Of a stretch of 48,950 nucleotides of DNA, positions 25,789 to 33,272 are shown in pieces. A program made the translations under genes and the position numbers. The notes under the pieces are model-generated. The model made no database searches. It was not told the origin of the DNA and saw only the letters and a program-made list of their open reading frames with translations. Within the stretch, counting starts at the first letter, position 1. Every line of letters starts with the position of its first letter. The stretch is from contig JANOYV010000045.1 of NCBI GenBank assembly GCA_031429105.1, positions 1 through 48,950 of the forward strand, written 5' to 3'. The DNA is from JAKFWF01 sp031429105 (GTDB lineage: Bacteria; Pseudomonadota; Alphaproteobacteria; Rhizobiales; Hyphomicrobiaceae).

Positions 25789-26928
25789 TCATGCAATCGC
25801 ACGGATCGTGTGCGGGCGGGTGACGGCACCCCATACATTCAAGAACGTGGCAACATCGGCTTCAGATGAGTTCCAACCCAAGCTGAGACGAATTGCGCCG
25901 GTTGCGATCTCGGGCGCCAATCCCATCGCACTCAATGCGTGACTGGCCCCGACCTTGCCTGATGAACAGGCGGCACCCGAACTCACAGCGATGCCGGCCA
26001 GATCGAGCTTGATCACCAGCAGTTCGGCGGTCAGACTAGGCACCGCGACCGACGTTGTATTCGGCAAGCGCTCAGCCGCCGTAGCGATGAAAACGGCCGC
26101 TGGCGTAATCTGGCGTATGCCAGCTTCCAGCTTATCGCGCAGCGCTGCCAGCCGTTGACCAGCGCCCGAGTCGACCGCGACCGCTTCAGCTGCAGCGCCA
26201 AACCCCGCGATGCCAATCAGGTTTTCGGTGCCAGCCCTGCGACGGCGCTCTTGCCCACCACCAATCACGAAACTTGGTAGGCGCGCGCCATCCCGAATGA
26301 CCAGTGCCCCAACGCCCGAGGGGCCGCCAAGCTTGTGACTCGATACGCTCATGCTGGCGACGCCAAGACTTGCGAAATCAACGGGCATCCGTCCTGGTGC
26401 CTGCACAGCGTCGGTATGAACGTGAAGTCCGTGTGCGCGGTAGCGCTCTGTAACTTCTGCCACCGGCTGAATGATACCGGTTTCATTGTTTGCTAGTTGC
26501 AGCATCACCAGCGTCCGGCCAACGTTTGGCGACACCTGCACGGCAAACGCTTTGATCGCCTCCATGTCGACGATGCCACCCACCGACACCGGCAATTTGA
26601 CGTGTCGCGCACCCGCATGGGCTACGGGGCCACGCACCGAATCGTGCTCGATGCCGGCAGACAGGATCGTTGTCCAATTGCCGGAACCCACAACCCATGC
26701 GTTGGCCTCCGTCGCGCCACTTGTGAACACGACTTCGAGCGGCTTGGCGTTGACCAAGGCTGCCACCTGTTCGCGCGCGGTTTCGATGATTGCACGCGCC
26801 CGGCGGCCTTCGTGGTGGATTGACGAGGGATTGCCGACGACGTCCATTGCAGCCGTCAGCGCCGCGCGCGCTTCAGGGCGCAACGCGGTGGTTGCGTTGT
26901 GATCGAGATAAACACGCGACACACTCAT
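25789..26928 (-). CDS. iscS: Cysteine desulfurase, IscS/NifS type (group I)
   Basis: This is a 379-residue PLP desulfurase. It begins VYLDHNATTALRPEA, as NifS-type enzymes do; the PLP lysine is in SVSSHKLGGPSGVGAL and the catalytic Cys in SSGAACSSGKVGASHALS. The ATG at 26928 is used, overlapping the iscR stop by 4 bp (ATGA); the frame is open to 27087 within iscR. It is thus translationally coupled to the regulator and precedes sufB. Rhizobiales suf operons commonly carry a NifS-like gene at this place in addition to sufS. The symbol is by family; which desulfurase feeds SufBCD is unknown. Confidence 0.93.
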   Translation of the reverse strand: MSVSRVYLDHNATTALRPEARAALTAAMDVVGNPSSIHHEGRRARAIIETAREQVAALVNAKPLEVVFTSGATEANAWVVGSGNWTTILSAGIEHDSVRGPVAHAGARHVKLPVSVGGIVDMEAIKAFAVQVSPNVGRTLVMLQLANNETGIIQPVAEVTERYRAHGLHVHTDAVQAPGRMPVDFASLGVASMSVSSHKLGGPSGVGALVIRDGARLPSFVIGGGQERRRRAGTENLIGIAGFGAAAEAVAVDSGAGQRLAALRDKLEAGIRQITPAAVFIATAAERLPNTTSVAVPSLTAELLVIKLDLAGIAVSSGAACSSGKVGASHALSAMGLAPEIATGAIRLSLGWNSSEADVATFLNVWGAVTRPHTIRAIA

Positions 26929-27389
26929 GCAACAGCTACCTTCGCCAGCTTGGCAACCGGTGGGCGCGGTCGCAGCGGCACATCGTCGACGACGTCCTGT
27001 AAGGTGACGCCGGCCAGGAACGAGCGAATATGATCGCCCAATGCGTGCCAAAGGCCGTGCGTCAGGCACTTGGAGTGGCCCATGCACCCGGACGTGTCGC
27101 CGATAACATCAAGACACCGCGTCATCCGCGTTTCTTCTTCGACCGCGCTCATGATTTCAACGATGGCGATGCTGGATGCAGCTCTTGATAGTTTGTAGCC
27201 GCCGCTGCGCCCGCGCACGCTGTCCACCAATTGGTTGCGCCGAAGCTGCACGAAGATCTGCTCGAGATAGGCAATCGACAGCTGCTGACGCTCGGCAATT
27301 GCAGATAGGGCAACGGCACCGTCCGCACCGTGCTTTGCCAAATCTGTCATCGCCATAACGGCGTACCGACCTCGGGTGTTTAACTCCAC
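26925..27389 (-). CDS. iscR: Rrf2-family regulator, IscR-like
   Basis: This is a 154-residue Rrf2-type winged-helix regulator that probably controls the downstream suf operon. It starts ELNTRGRYAVMAMTDLAKHG and has the recognition region LSIAYLEQIFVQLRRNQLV and VRGRSGGYKLSRA. Three cysteines in CLDVIGDTSGCMGHSKC could bind an Fe-S cluster as in IscR; the C-x9-C-x5-C spacing is wider than in E. coli IscR. The GTG at 27389 with GGAG 8 bases upstream is the best start; upstream in-frame codons to 27491 look non-coding. It is the first gene of the operon, with a leader of about 190 bp. Confidence 0.92.
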   Translation of the reverse strand: MELNTRGRYAVMAMTDLAKHGADGAVALSAIAERQQLSIAYLEQIFVQLRRNQLVDSVRGRSGGYKLSRAASSIAIVEIMSAVEEETRMTRCLDVIGDTSGCMGHSKCLTHGLWHALGDHIRSFLAGVTLQDVVDDVPLRPRPPVAKLAKVAVA

Positions 27390-27485
27390 GCCAGTCACTC
27401 CAACCTGCGACCCAACCCGCGACAAAGTCCCAGTAATTGCCGAAAGTCCCGCTGCGTCCGATCTTTCAACCTGTCCGCAGTGCTT

Positions 27486-27508
27486 GCACAAGGCACCCTG
27501 CCTTGTGC
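27486..27508 (-). promoter_or_regulatory. Perfect hairpin in the iscR leader
   Basis: GCACAAGGCA (27486-27495) and TGCCTTGTGC (27499-27508) are perfect 10-bp arms around a CCC loop. It would fold in the leader RNA about 97 nt before the iscR start. There is no T-run after it, so it is not an obvious terminator. It could be a leader control structure or a DNA operator dyad; the sequence alone does not decide. Confidence 0.6.
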
Positions 27509-27559
27509 TAAGACCCGGTTCTCTGTGTTGTTGCGGCGTTCAAAACCAGCATCAGCACT

Positions 27560-27574
27560 TTCGAACTATTCTAA
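27560..27574. promoter_or_regulatory. Candidate Irr (ICE-like) box upstream of the iscR-suf operon
   Basis: TTCGAA-CTA-TTCTAA closely resembles the rhizobial iron control element, TTAGAA-N3-TTCTAA as I recall it, with one mismatch. Irr is the heme-responsive repressor or activator of iron genes in Hyphomicrobiales, and suf operons are predicted targets. It lies about 171 bp upstream of the iscR start and just downstream of a potential promoter. The match is visible; binding is inference. Confidence 0.55.
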
Positions 27575-27585
27575 TTCTCGATTAG
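27571..27585. promoter_or_regulatory. Second dyad overlapping the ICE-like box
   Basis: CTAAT-TCTCG-ATTAG is a perfect 5-bp inverted repeat that shares four bases with the ICE-like site and overlaps the expected -10/start region. It could be the operator for the IscR-like regulator. The regulator's operator consensus in this lineage is not known to me. Confidence 0.35.
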
Positions 27586-27715
27586 GTATGCGAATTCCGA
27601 GCACAGAAGTCAAGTTTCGACTTTAGCGGTGCGCCACAATCTCGCAATCCTAACTTGACGTCACAGCACTTGATGTCGCCGAAAACGAGCTCGAGCCAGA
27701 AAGCCACCACCTGCC

Positions 27716-28402
27716 ATGCCTGAATTAGTCATCACCGGCCCCTCCGGTCGTCTTGAAGCGCGCTACCACCACGAAGCGGCGGCCGATGCGCCAATTGCCC
27801 TGATCCTGCACCCGCATCCGCAATTTGGCGGCACGATGAATAATCAAGTCGTCTACAATCTCTATTACGCATTCGCCGAGCGCGGGTTCTCGGTACTGCG
27901 CTTCAATTTTCGTGGTGTTGGCCGCAGCCAGGGTACCTTCGACAATGGCCCCGGCGAATTGTCCGATGCAGCATCCGCCCTCGACTGGCTGCAGATGGCC
28001 AAGCCTGAGTCACGCGCGTGCTGGATCGCTGGTGTTTCGTTCGGAACCTGGATTGCGATGCAGCTGTTGATGCGGCGCCCCGAGATCGACGCGTTCGTCT
28101 GCGTCGCGCCGCCCGCCAACATGTACGATTTTTCATTCCTGGCGCCGTGCCCGTCATCGGGGCTGGTGATCAACGGCGAGCGTGATCGGGTTGTGCCGTC
28201 GGCGTCGGTTGCCGAAATGGCGGTGAAGACCAAAACCCAGCGCGGCATCAAGATTGAGCATCAGATCGTGCCAGGCGCCAACCATTTCTTCGAGGGCGAA
28301 GATAAGCTCGCAGCGCTGAAAGCATCCGTCGGTGAATACGTCGACCGTCGTTCACTCGAACTGATCGAGAAAGAAAAAGAAAAGGCTGCCAAGGAAAAAT
28401 GA
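27716..28402 (+). CDS. Alpha/beta hydrolase of the COG2945 type
   Basis: This is a 228-residue serine hydrolase related to dienelactone hydrolases. The start motif is LILHPHPQFGGTMNN, the FNFRGVGRSQG loop follows, the nucleophile elbow is GVSFGTW (about residues 103-109) and the catalytic His is in GANHFFEG. A basic C-terminus rich in Glu and Lys (EKEKEKAAKEK) is unusual. These proteins are widespread and uncharacterised; a general esterase or peptidase role is only a guess. It is monocistronic: divergent from iscR and closed by a long perfect hairpin. Confidence 0.88.
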   Translation: MPELVITGPSGRLEARYHHEAAADAPIALILHPHPQFGGTMNNQVVYNLYYAFAERGFSVLRFNFRGVGRSQGTFDNGPGELSDAASALDWLQMAKPESRACWIAGVSFGTWIAMQLLMRRPEIDAFVCVAPPANMYDFSFLAPCPSSGLVINGERDRVVPSASVAEMAVKTKTQRGIKIEHQIVPGANHFFEGEDKLAALKASVGEYVDRRSLELIEKEKEKAAKEK

Positions 28403-28406
28403 TCGG

Positions 28407-28453
28407 TTGTTGCACCGTTCGGCCCCGCGAAGGGAAGCCGAACGGTGCAACAA
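28407..28453. terminator. Bidirectional terminator hairpin between the COG2945 hydrolase and aapM
   Basis: TTGTTGCACCGTTCGGC pairs perfectly with GCCGAACGGTGCAACAA, a 17-bp stem around a 13-base loop. It sits exactly between two convergent genes. In the minus direction the stem is followed by a short T-rich stretch (CATTTTTCC a few bases on); in the plus direction there is no T-run. Shape and position favour a shared terminator. Confidence 0.65.
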
Positions 28454-28458
28454 AGGTA

Positions 28459-29763
28459 CTATCGGTGCCCAGTATTGAGCTTGCGCTCCATGAACTGCGA
28501 GTAGCGCGACATGCCGAAGCAGAACACCCAGAACACGACGCCGGCAAATACGTAGCCTGTCATCGGCGTCGTCGGCGAGAACCACTTCGTATCGACCATG
28601 TTCTGCTGCACAATGCCCAGCAGATCAAACAAGCCGATGATCAACACGAGGCTCGTGTCCTTGAACAGACCGATGAAGCTCGACACGATATTCGGGATCA
28701 CGACCTTCAGCGCCTGCGGCAATACGATGAGGCCCATTTTCTTGCCGTAGGACAAGCCCAGCGCATCGGCCGCCTCGAACTGGCCGCGCGAAATGGCCTG
28801 CAAGCCGCCACGGATTGTCTCGGCCATGTAGGCGCCCGAGAACAACGACACACCGATCAGCGCGCGCAACAATTTGTCGACGTTCGTGCCAGGCGCCATG
28901 AACAGCGGTAACATTACCGATGACATGAACAGGATCGTGATCAGCGGCACGCCACGCACGAACTCGATGAACCAAACCGACATCCAGCGCGCAAACGGCA
29001 TTTTCGAACGGCGGCCAAGGGCAAGTATAATGCCGATCGGGAACGACATCGTGATACCGACTGTCGCGACCACAAGGGTCACAAGCATGCCGCCCCAGAA
29101 TTGGGTTTCAACGACAGGCAGGTTGATCAAGCCGCTGTGATTGAAAATCCAGCCAAGGATCACCGGCCATGAGATGAAAGCGAGCGGCGCTGCAATCGCT
29201 AGCAGCAAAGTGCGCATCGGAGCCGATGCGCCCATGATGCGAGGTCCAACGACCAGAGCCGCCGTTGCGATCACGCACAACAGCCCGAGCCAATCCCACT
29301 TGTTGCCGAATTTAATGCCGGGTGTCGCGCCCGTCAAAAGCCAATAGGCAATGCCGGGGAAAATTCCGAACACAAACAATGCCGACCACTTCTTGCCAGG
29401 GATCGCGGGCACCATCAGTGGGATTAAGCCTGCTAGGGCCAGGATATAGACCAAATTGACCCGCCAGCGTTCAGCATCGGGGTAGGTTCCATACATGAAC
29501 TGGCCAAACTTGGCCCGAACAAACGGCCAACAGGCGCCGGTGCCCTCAACCTGACAAATGGTACCGTCCTTGCCCTCCCAAACAGCGGTGAAGACCGTCC
29601 AGTCGAGAATGCCTTGAACCACGTAATAAATCACGTACAGGCCCAGCAAGGTCAGGATGCTGTTGCCAGCCGAGGAGAACAGATTTTGTCTGAGCCAGGC
29701 CACTGGCCCAACCATGCTGCTTGGCGGCGGCATTGGTTGGCTGCTGGTTTCGGTCATTGCCAT
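28459..29763 (-). CDS. aapM: General L-amino acid ABC transporter permease AapM
   Basis: This is a 434-residue inner-membrane permease. It has a leading hydrophobic helix, a large periplasmic part (TICQVEGTGACWPFVRAKFG), several membrane helices and the ABC-permease EAA loop around residues 345-370 (FEAADALGLSYGKKMGLIVL, then PQALKVVIPN). The two-permease Aap transporter takes up a broad range of L-amino acids. The ATG at 29763 is used. It is 10 bp after aapQ and last in the operon, followed by the bidirectional terminator. Confidence 0.94.
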   Translation of the reverse strand: MAMTETSSQPMPPPSSMVGPVAWLRQNLFSSAGNSILTLLGLYVIYYVVQGILDWTVFTAVWEGKDGTICQVEGTGACWPFVRAKFGQFMYGTYPDAERWRVNLVYILALAGLIPLMVPAIPGKKWSALFVFGIFPGIAYWLLTGATPGIKFGNKWDWLGLLCVIATAALVVGPRIMGASAPMRTLLLAIAAPLAFISWPVILGWIFNHSGLINLPVVETQFWGGMLVTLVVATVGITMSFPIGIILALGRRSKMPFARWMSVWFIEFVRGVPLITILFMSSVMLPLFMAPGTNVDKLLRALIGVSLFSGAYMAETIRGGLQAISRGQFEAADALGLSYGKKMGLIVLPQALKVVIPNIVSSFIGLFKDTSLVLIIGLFDLLGIVQQNMVDTKWFSPTTPMTGYVFAGVVFWVFCFGMSRYSQFMERKLNTGHR

Positions 29764-29773
29764 GGTGTGATCC

Positions 29774-30967
29774 TCAACGCTCGACCAGCGCAACGCGCGA
29801 GTTAAACCAATTCATGAATGCCGACGTCAGCAGACTGAGCGTGAGATAGACGCCCATCACCATCAAGATGATCTCAACCGCTTGCCCCGTTTGGTTGAGC
29901 ATTGTTCCGGTGACGCTGACGAGCTCTGGATAAGCGATGGCAAGGCCAAGCGAAGAATTCTTGGTCAAGTTGAGGTATTGGCTGGTCAGCGGCGGGATTA
30001 CGATGCGCATCGCCTGCGGAACAACCACAAGCCGTAGCGCTTGGCTTGGTTGCAGCCCGAGGGCCGCTGCGGCTTCCTTCTGCCCCTTCGAGACGGCTAG
30101 GATACCGGCACGCACAATTTCAGCAATGAAGCTCGCGGTGTAGAGGCTCAACCCAAACAGTAAGGCCAGGAACTCAGGCGTGACGACGATGCCGCCGGTA
30201 AAATTGAAGGTCCCTTTAATTGGGTAATCGAATGACATTGGCCGCCCGAGGATCAAGGCAACGACGAGCGGCATCAGCATGGCTAAACCGACGGTCGACC
30301 ACAACACAGGAAATGGCTGACCGGTCAGCAGACGGCGACGCTTCGCCCACATGCCGACGGCGATGCTCAGCGCGATTCCCACCAGCAGTGCGATGCCAAC
30401 GATGCCCAATCCGGGTTCAGCGACGGGTGATGGCAAGTTAAGGCCACGATTGCTGAGGAACGATCCACCCGGCAACACGATGGCCTGGCGCGCCTGCGGC
30501 AGCACCTTCAGCACTGCAAAATACCAAAAGAACAGCTGCAACAGCAATGGCATGTTGCGCAGAAGTTCGACGTAGACGGTGCTCAACCGAGCAACCAACC
30601 AGTTGCTTGAAAGACGGCCAACGCCGACCAGAAATCCGATGATTGTTGCGAGCACGATGCCGATTGCAGCGACCAGCAGCGTGTTCAACATGCCAACCCA
30701 GAACGCATCGCCGTAGGTCGAGGTTGCAGAATAAGGGATCAGATGCTGACCGACGTCGAAGCCAGATGTTCGGTTCCAGAACCCAAGGCCAGAAGCAATA
30801 TTCAATCGGCGCATGTTTTCGGCGGCATTCGTCACGATCGTGTAGAAAAACATGACCAGCGCCAGCGCCAGCACGACTTGATAAATGATCTGTCGCACTT
30901 CCGGTCGGTAGAGCAAGCTCGCTTTCGAGGCGTCGTCTCCGGTTCGTTCTGAGCTGGTTACGGCCAT
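29774..30967 (-). CDS. aapQ: General L-amino acid ABC transporter permease AapQ
   Basis: This is a 397-residue permease partner of AapM. Typical parts are FWVGMLNTLLVAAIGIVLAT, YVELLRNMPLLLQLFFWYFA and the EAA loop QKEAAAALGLQPSQALRLVV followed by VPQAMRIVIPP. About eight membrane segments are visible with a large insert between helices 3 and 4, as usual in AapQ. It lies 85 bp downstream of aapJ, separated from it by a stem-loop. Confidence 0.94.
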   Translation of the reverse strand: MAVTSSERTGDDASKASLLYRPEVRQIIYQVVLALALVMFFYTIVTNAAENMRRLNIASGLGFWNRTSGFDVGQHLIPYSATSTYGDAFWVGMLNTLLVAAIGIVLATIIGFLVGVGRLSSNWLVARLSTVYVELLRNMPLLLQLFFWYFAVLKVLPQARQAIVLPGGSFLSNRGLNLPSPVAEPGLGIVGIALLVGIALSIAVGMWAKRRRLLTGQPFPVLWSTVGLAMLMPLVVALILGRPMSFDYPIKGTFNFTGGIVVTPEFLALLFGLSLYTASFIAEIVRAGILAVSKGQKEAAAALGLQPSQALRLVVVPQAMRIVIPPLTSQYLNLTKNSSLGLAIAYPELVSVTGTMLNQTGQAVEIILMVMGVYLTLSLLTSAFMNWFNSRVALVER

Positions 30968-31011
30968 CGTGTGCCTGCCTTGTAAATCGCTGGGTCGTTG
31001 AGAGATGAAGA

Positions 31012-31038
31012 ACGCCGACCCCTATTCAGGGCCGGCGT
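31012..31038 (-). repeat. Intercistronic stem-loop between aapJ and aapQ
   Basis: ACGCCGACCC (31012-31021) and GGGCCGGCGT (31029-31038) are 10-bp arms with one mismatch that becomes a G-U pair in the transcript, around a 7-base loop. There is no T-run. Such stem-loops after binding-protein genes often protect the upstream mRNA and lower permease expression; this function is inferred. Confidence 0.6.
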
Positions 31039-31052
31039 CGATCAAGTTCGAG

Positions 31053-32075
31053 TTAGCGGATTGGCGGAGCGTACTGCAGGCCACCTTGAGTCCACAGCTT
31101 GTTCTGGCCGCGCTCAATGTTGATCGGTGTCTTCGGGCCGAAGTGACGATCATAGATTTCGCCGTAGTTCCCGACCTTCTTCGCGATCTGGTATGCCCAG
31201 TCGTTAGCAACACCGATACCCTTGCCGAATTCGCCTTCTGAGCCGAGCAGGCGCTTGATGTCTGGATTCGCAGACTTGGCCATTTCGTCTACGTTGGCTT
31301 GCGTGACACCGGCTTCTTCAAGGTTCAACAGCGCAAAGTAGACCCACTTGGCGAGTGTGAAGAACTGGCTGTCGCCCTGACGCACGACGGGGCCGAGAGG
31401 CTCCTTCGAGATGATGTCTGGCAGCACGACGGCATCGTCTGGCTTCTTCAACTTGGTACGCTCGGCAGCAAGGCCCGAACGGTCGTTGGTGTAGGCGTCG
31501 CAACGGCCCGAATCGAAGGCTGCGACGGTTTCATCAGCCTTTTCGAACACAACCGGCTTGTAAGTGATCTTGTTCGTGCGGAAGAAGTCGGCAAGGTTTA
31601 GCTCAGTGGTGGTGCCGGTCTGTACGCAGACGGACGCGCCGTTGAGTTCCTTGGCAGCCTTCACGCCGAGTGACTTCTTCACCATGAAGCCCTGGCCGTC
31701 ATAAAGTGTGACGCCTGCAAAGCTCATGCCCATCGAGCTATCGCGGCTCATGGTCCATGTGGTCGTGCGTGAAAGCAGGTCGACTTCGCCCGACTGCAGT
31801 GCGGTGAAGCGCTCCTTCGAGGTCAGCGGCTTGAACGTGACCTTCATTGGATCGTTAAAAATAGCAACGGCAAGTGCGCGGCAGTAGTCGACGTCGAGGC
31901 CAACCCAGTTGCCCTTGTCGTCTGGCTGGGCAAAGCCTGGAACGCCGGGGCTTGTGCCGCAAAGCAGTGTTCCGCGGGCCTTGATGGCATCGAGGCCTTT
32001 GGCTTGGGCAAGGGCGCCCGTGGTGCCTGCGAGGGCAACCAAGGCGGCCATACCCGCAATTTTCAAACTCTTCAT
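31053..32075 (-). CDS. aapJ: General L-amino acid ABC transporter binding protein AapJ
   Basis: This is a 340-residue periplasmic solute-binding protein of family 3. The signal peptide is MKSLKIAGMAALVALAGTTG plus ALAQA. The mature protein has GLDAIKARGTLLCGTSPGVP, a WVGLDVDYCRALAVAIFND motif typical of AapJ, and the ligand-site segment GEVDLLSRTTTWTMSRD. The start at 32075 has GGGAGAAACG upstream. It is first after a 219-bp gap following aapP, and may have its own promoter. Confidence 0.95.
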   Translation of the reverse strand: MKSLKIAGMAALVALAGTTGALAQAKGLDAIKARGTLLCGTSPGVPGFAQPDDKGNWVGLDVDYCRALAVAIFNDPMKVTFKPLTSKERFTALQSGEVDLLSRTTTWTMSRDSSMGMSFAGVTLYDGQGFMVKKSLGVKAAKELNGASVCVQTGTTTELNLADFFRTNKITYKPVVFEKADETVAAFDSGRCDAYTNDRSGLAAERTKLKKPDDAVVLPDIISKEPLGPVVRQGDSQFFTLAKWVYFALLNLEEAGVTQANVDEMAKSANPDIKRLLGSEGEFGKGIGVANDWAYQIAKKVGNYGEIYDRHFGPKTPINIERGQNKLWTQGGLQYAPPIR

Positions 32076-32174
32076 ATGTACGTTTCTCCCGTCCTCACTG
32101 GACATTTACGTCGACTGACGTTCTTCACTTCGCTCGGATCAGTTCGGATTGAGCCCGGCCCGATCTCGCGCGCC

Positions 32175-32207
32175 TTGACAGTTGGATAGTCCGATCGCGG
32201 CTGTCAA
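32175..32207. promoter_or_regulatory. Inverted repeat in the aapP-aapJ intergenic region
   Basis: TTGACAG (32175-32181) and CTGTCAA (32201-32207) are perfect 7-bp arms, centre to centre 26 bp apart. On the minus strand the right arm reads TTGACAG and could be a -35 for aapJ, though no clear -10 follows. An operator or a weak stem-loop are both possible. Confidence 0.35.
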
Positions 32208-32294
32208 ACCACTGACCACACCCAGCTGAACAAATCTGTTGCCCTCATTTCACGCCCCACGTGATCGCACGACCTCGACGCCTCGGTGCCAGTG

Positions 32295-33080
32295 TCAGTG
32301 ATTGAGAATCTGTGACAGGAAGGCGCGCGTGCGCTCCGATTTCGGGTTGGCGAAGAATTCCTTGGGCGGGCCTTGTTCGACGATTTCGCCGCGATCCATG
32401 AAGATCACGCGATCAGCGACCGACTTTGCAAAGCCCATTTCGTGCGTGACGCAAATCATCGTCATGCCCGAGCGTGCCAGTTCGATCATGGTGTCGAGCA
32501 CTTCCTTGACCATTTCCGGGTCAAGTGCCGACGTCGGCTCATCAAACAACATGATGCGCGGCTGCATGCACAGTGCGCGCGCGATTGCCACGCGCTGTTG
32601 TTGCCCACCGGACAATTGCCCCGGATACTTGTTGGCCTGCTCCGGAATCCGCACGCGGGTGAGGTACTGCATCGCCAGTTTCTCGGCATCTGCGCGGGGC
32701 ATCTTGCGGACCCACGTGGGAGCCAAGCACAGATTGTCCAAAATGGTCAGATGCGGAAACAGGTTGAAGCTCTGGAACACCATGCCGACTTCGGAGCGGA
32801 TTTTGTCGACGTTGCGCACGTCACTCGTCAACTCGACGCCATCGACGATGATGCGGCCCTTCTGGTGCTCCTCCAGGCGGTTGATACAGCGGATTAATGT
32901 GGATTTGCCGGAACCTGAAGGCCCGCAGATCACGATCTTTTCGCCGCGAGCGACGTTTAGATTAACGTTTCGAAGGACGTGAAACTCGCCATACCACTTG
33001 TTGACGCCAGCCATCTCAATTGCGGGTGCCGTGCCCGACGCGGAAACGGGTTCAGATGCTACTGCGGCGTCTTGGGCCAT
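32295..33080 (-). CDS. aapP: Amino-acid ABC transporter ATP-binding protein AapP
   Basis: This is a 261-residue ABC ATPase powering amino-acid import. Walker A is GPSGSGKST, signature LSGGQQQR, Walker B IMLFDEPTSALDPE, switch His in CVTHEMGF. About 25 extra N-terminal residues (AQDAAVASEPVSASGTAPA) precede the ABC domain, as usual in AapP. The ATG at 33080 has a GCGAGG site. It lies upstream of aapJ, whereas the classical rhizobial order places it last (J-Q-M-P). Confidence 0.94.
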   Translation of the reverse strand: MAQDAAVASEPVSASGTAPAIEMAGVNKWYGEFHVLRNVNLNVARGEKIVICGPSGSGKSTLIRCINRLEEHQKGRIIVDGVELTSDVRNVDKIRSEVGMVFQSFNLFPHLTILDNLCLAPTWVRKMPRADAEKLAMQYLTRVRIPEQANKYPGQLSGGQQQRVAIARALCMQPRIMLFDEPTSALDPEMVKEVLDTMIELARSGMTMICVTHEMGFAKSVADRVIFMDRGEIVEQGPPKEFFANPKSERTRAFLSQILNH

Positions 33081-33272
33081 AAAACCTCGCTTAAACGTCA
33101 CTGAATTGCAATGTGATGATACTAAGGCCTAAGCCGTCCCGCGTATCACCTGCCTCAAAACTATGCACGAGGCGCAGGGCTGGCGCAACGGGGGCGCATG
33201 ACGAAAGTTTCGGCTGACTTTGCCGTAAATTGCGGCATCCAAAACTCGATACCGCCCAATTTGCGCCAAAAC

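Larger units (their letters stand above)
27390..27715. other. Divergent control region between iscR-suf and a hydrolase gene
   Basis: This 326-bp gap contains no gene. It holds a perfect hairpin (27486-27508), an ICE-like dyad (27560-27574), a second dyad CTAAT-N5-ATTAG (27571-27585) and a candidate -35 TTGACT (27608-27613) for the minus-strand iscR transcript, each listed separately. A possible plus-strand -35 TTGACG at 27655-27660 for the hydrolase gene has no convincing -10. Confidence 0.65.

Noticed and set aside
27389..27491. N-terminal extension of IscR with a CxxC start
   Set aside because: It begins at a TTG, crosses part of the leader hairpin and has no match to Rrf2 proteins, which begin with the LNTRGRYAV segment.
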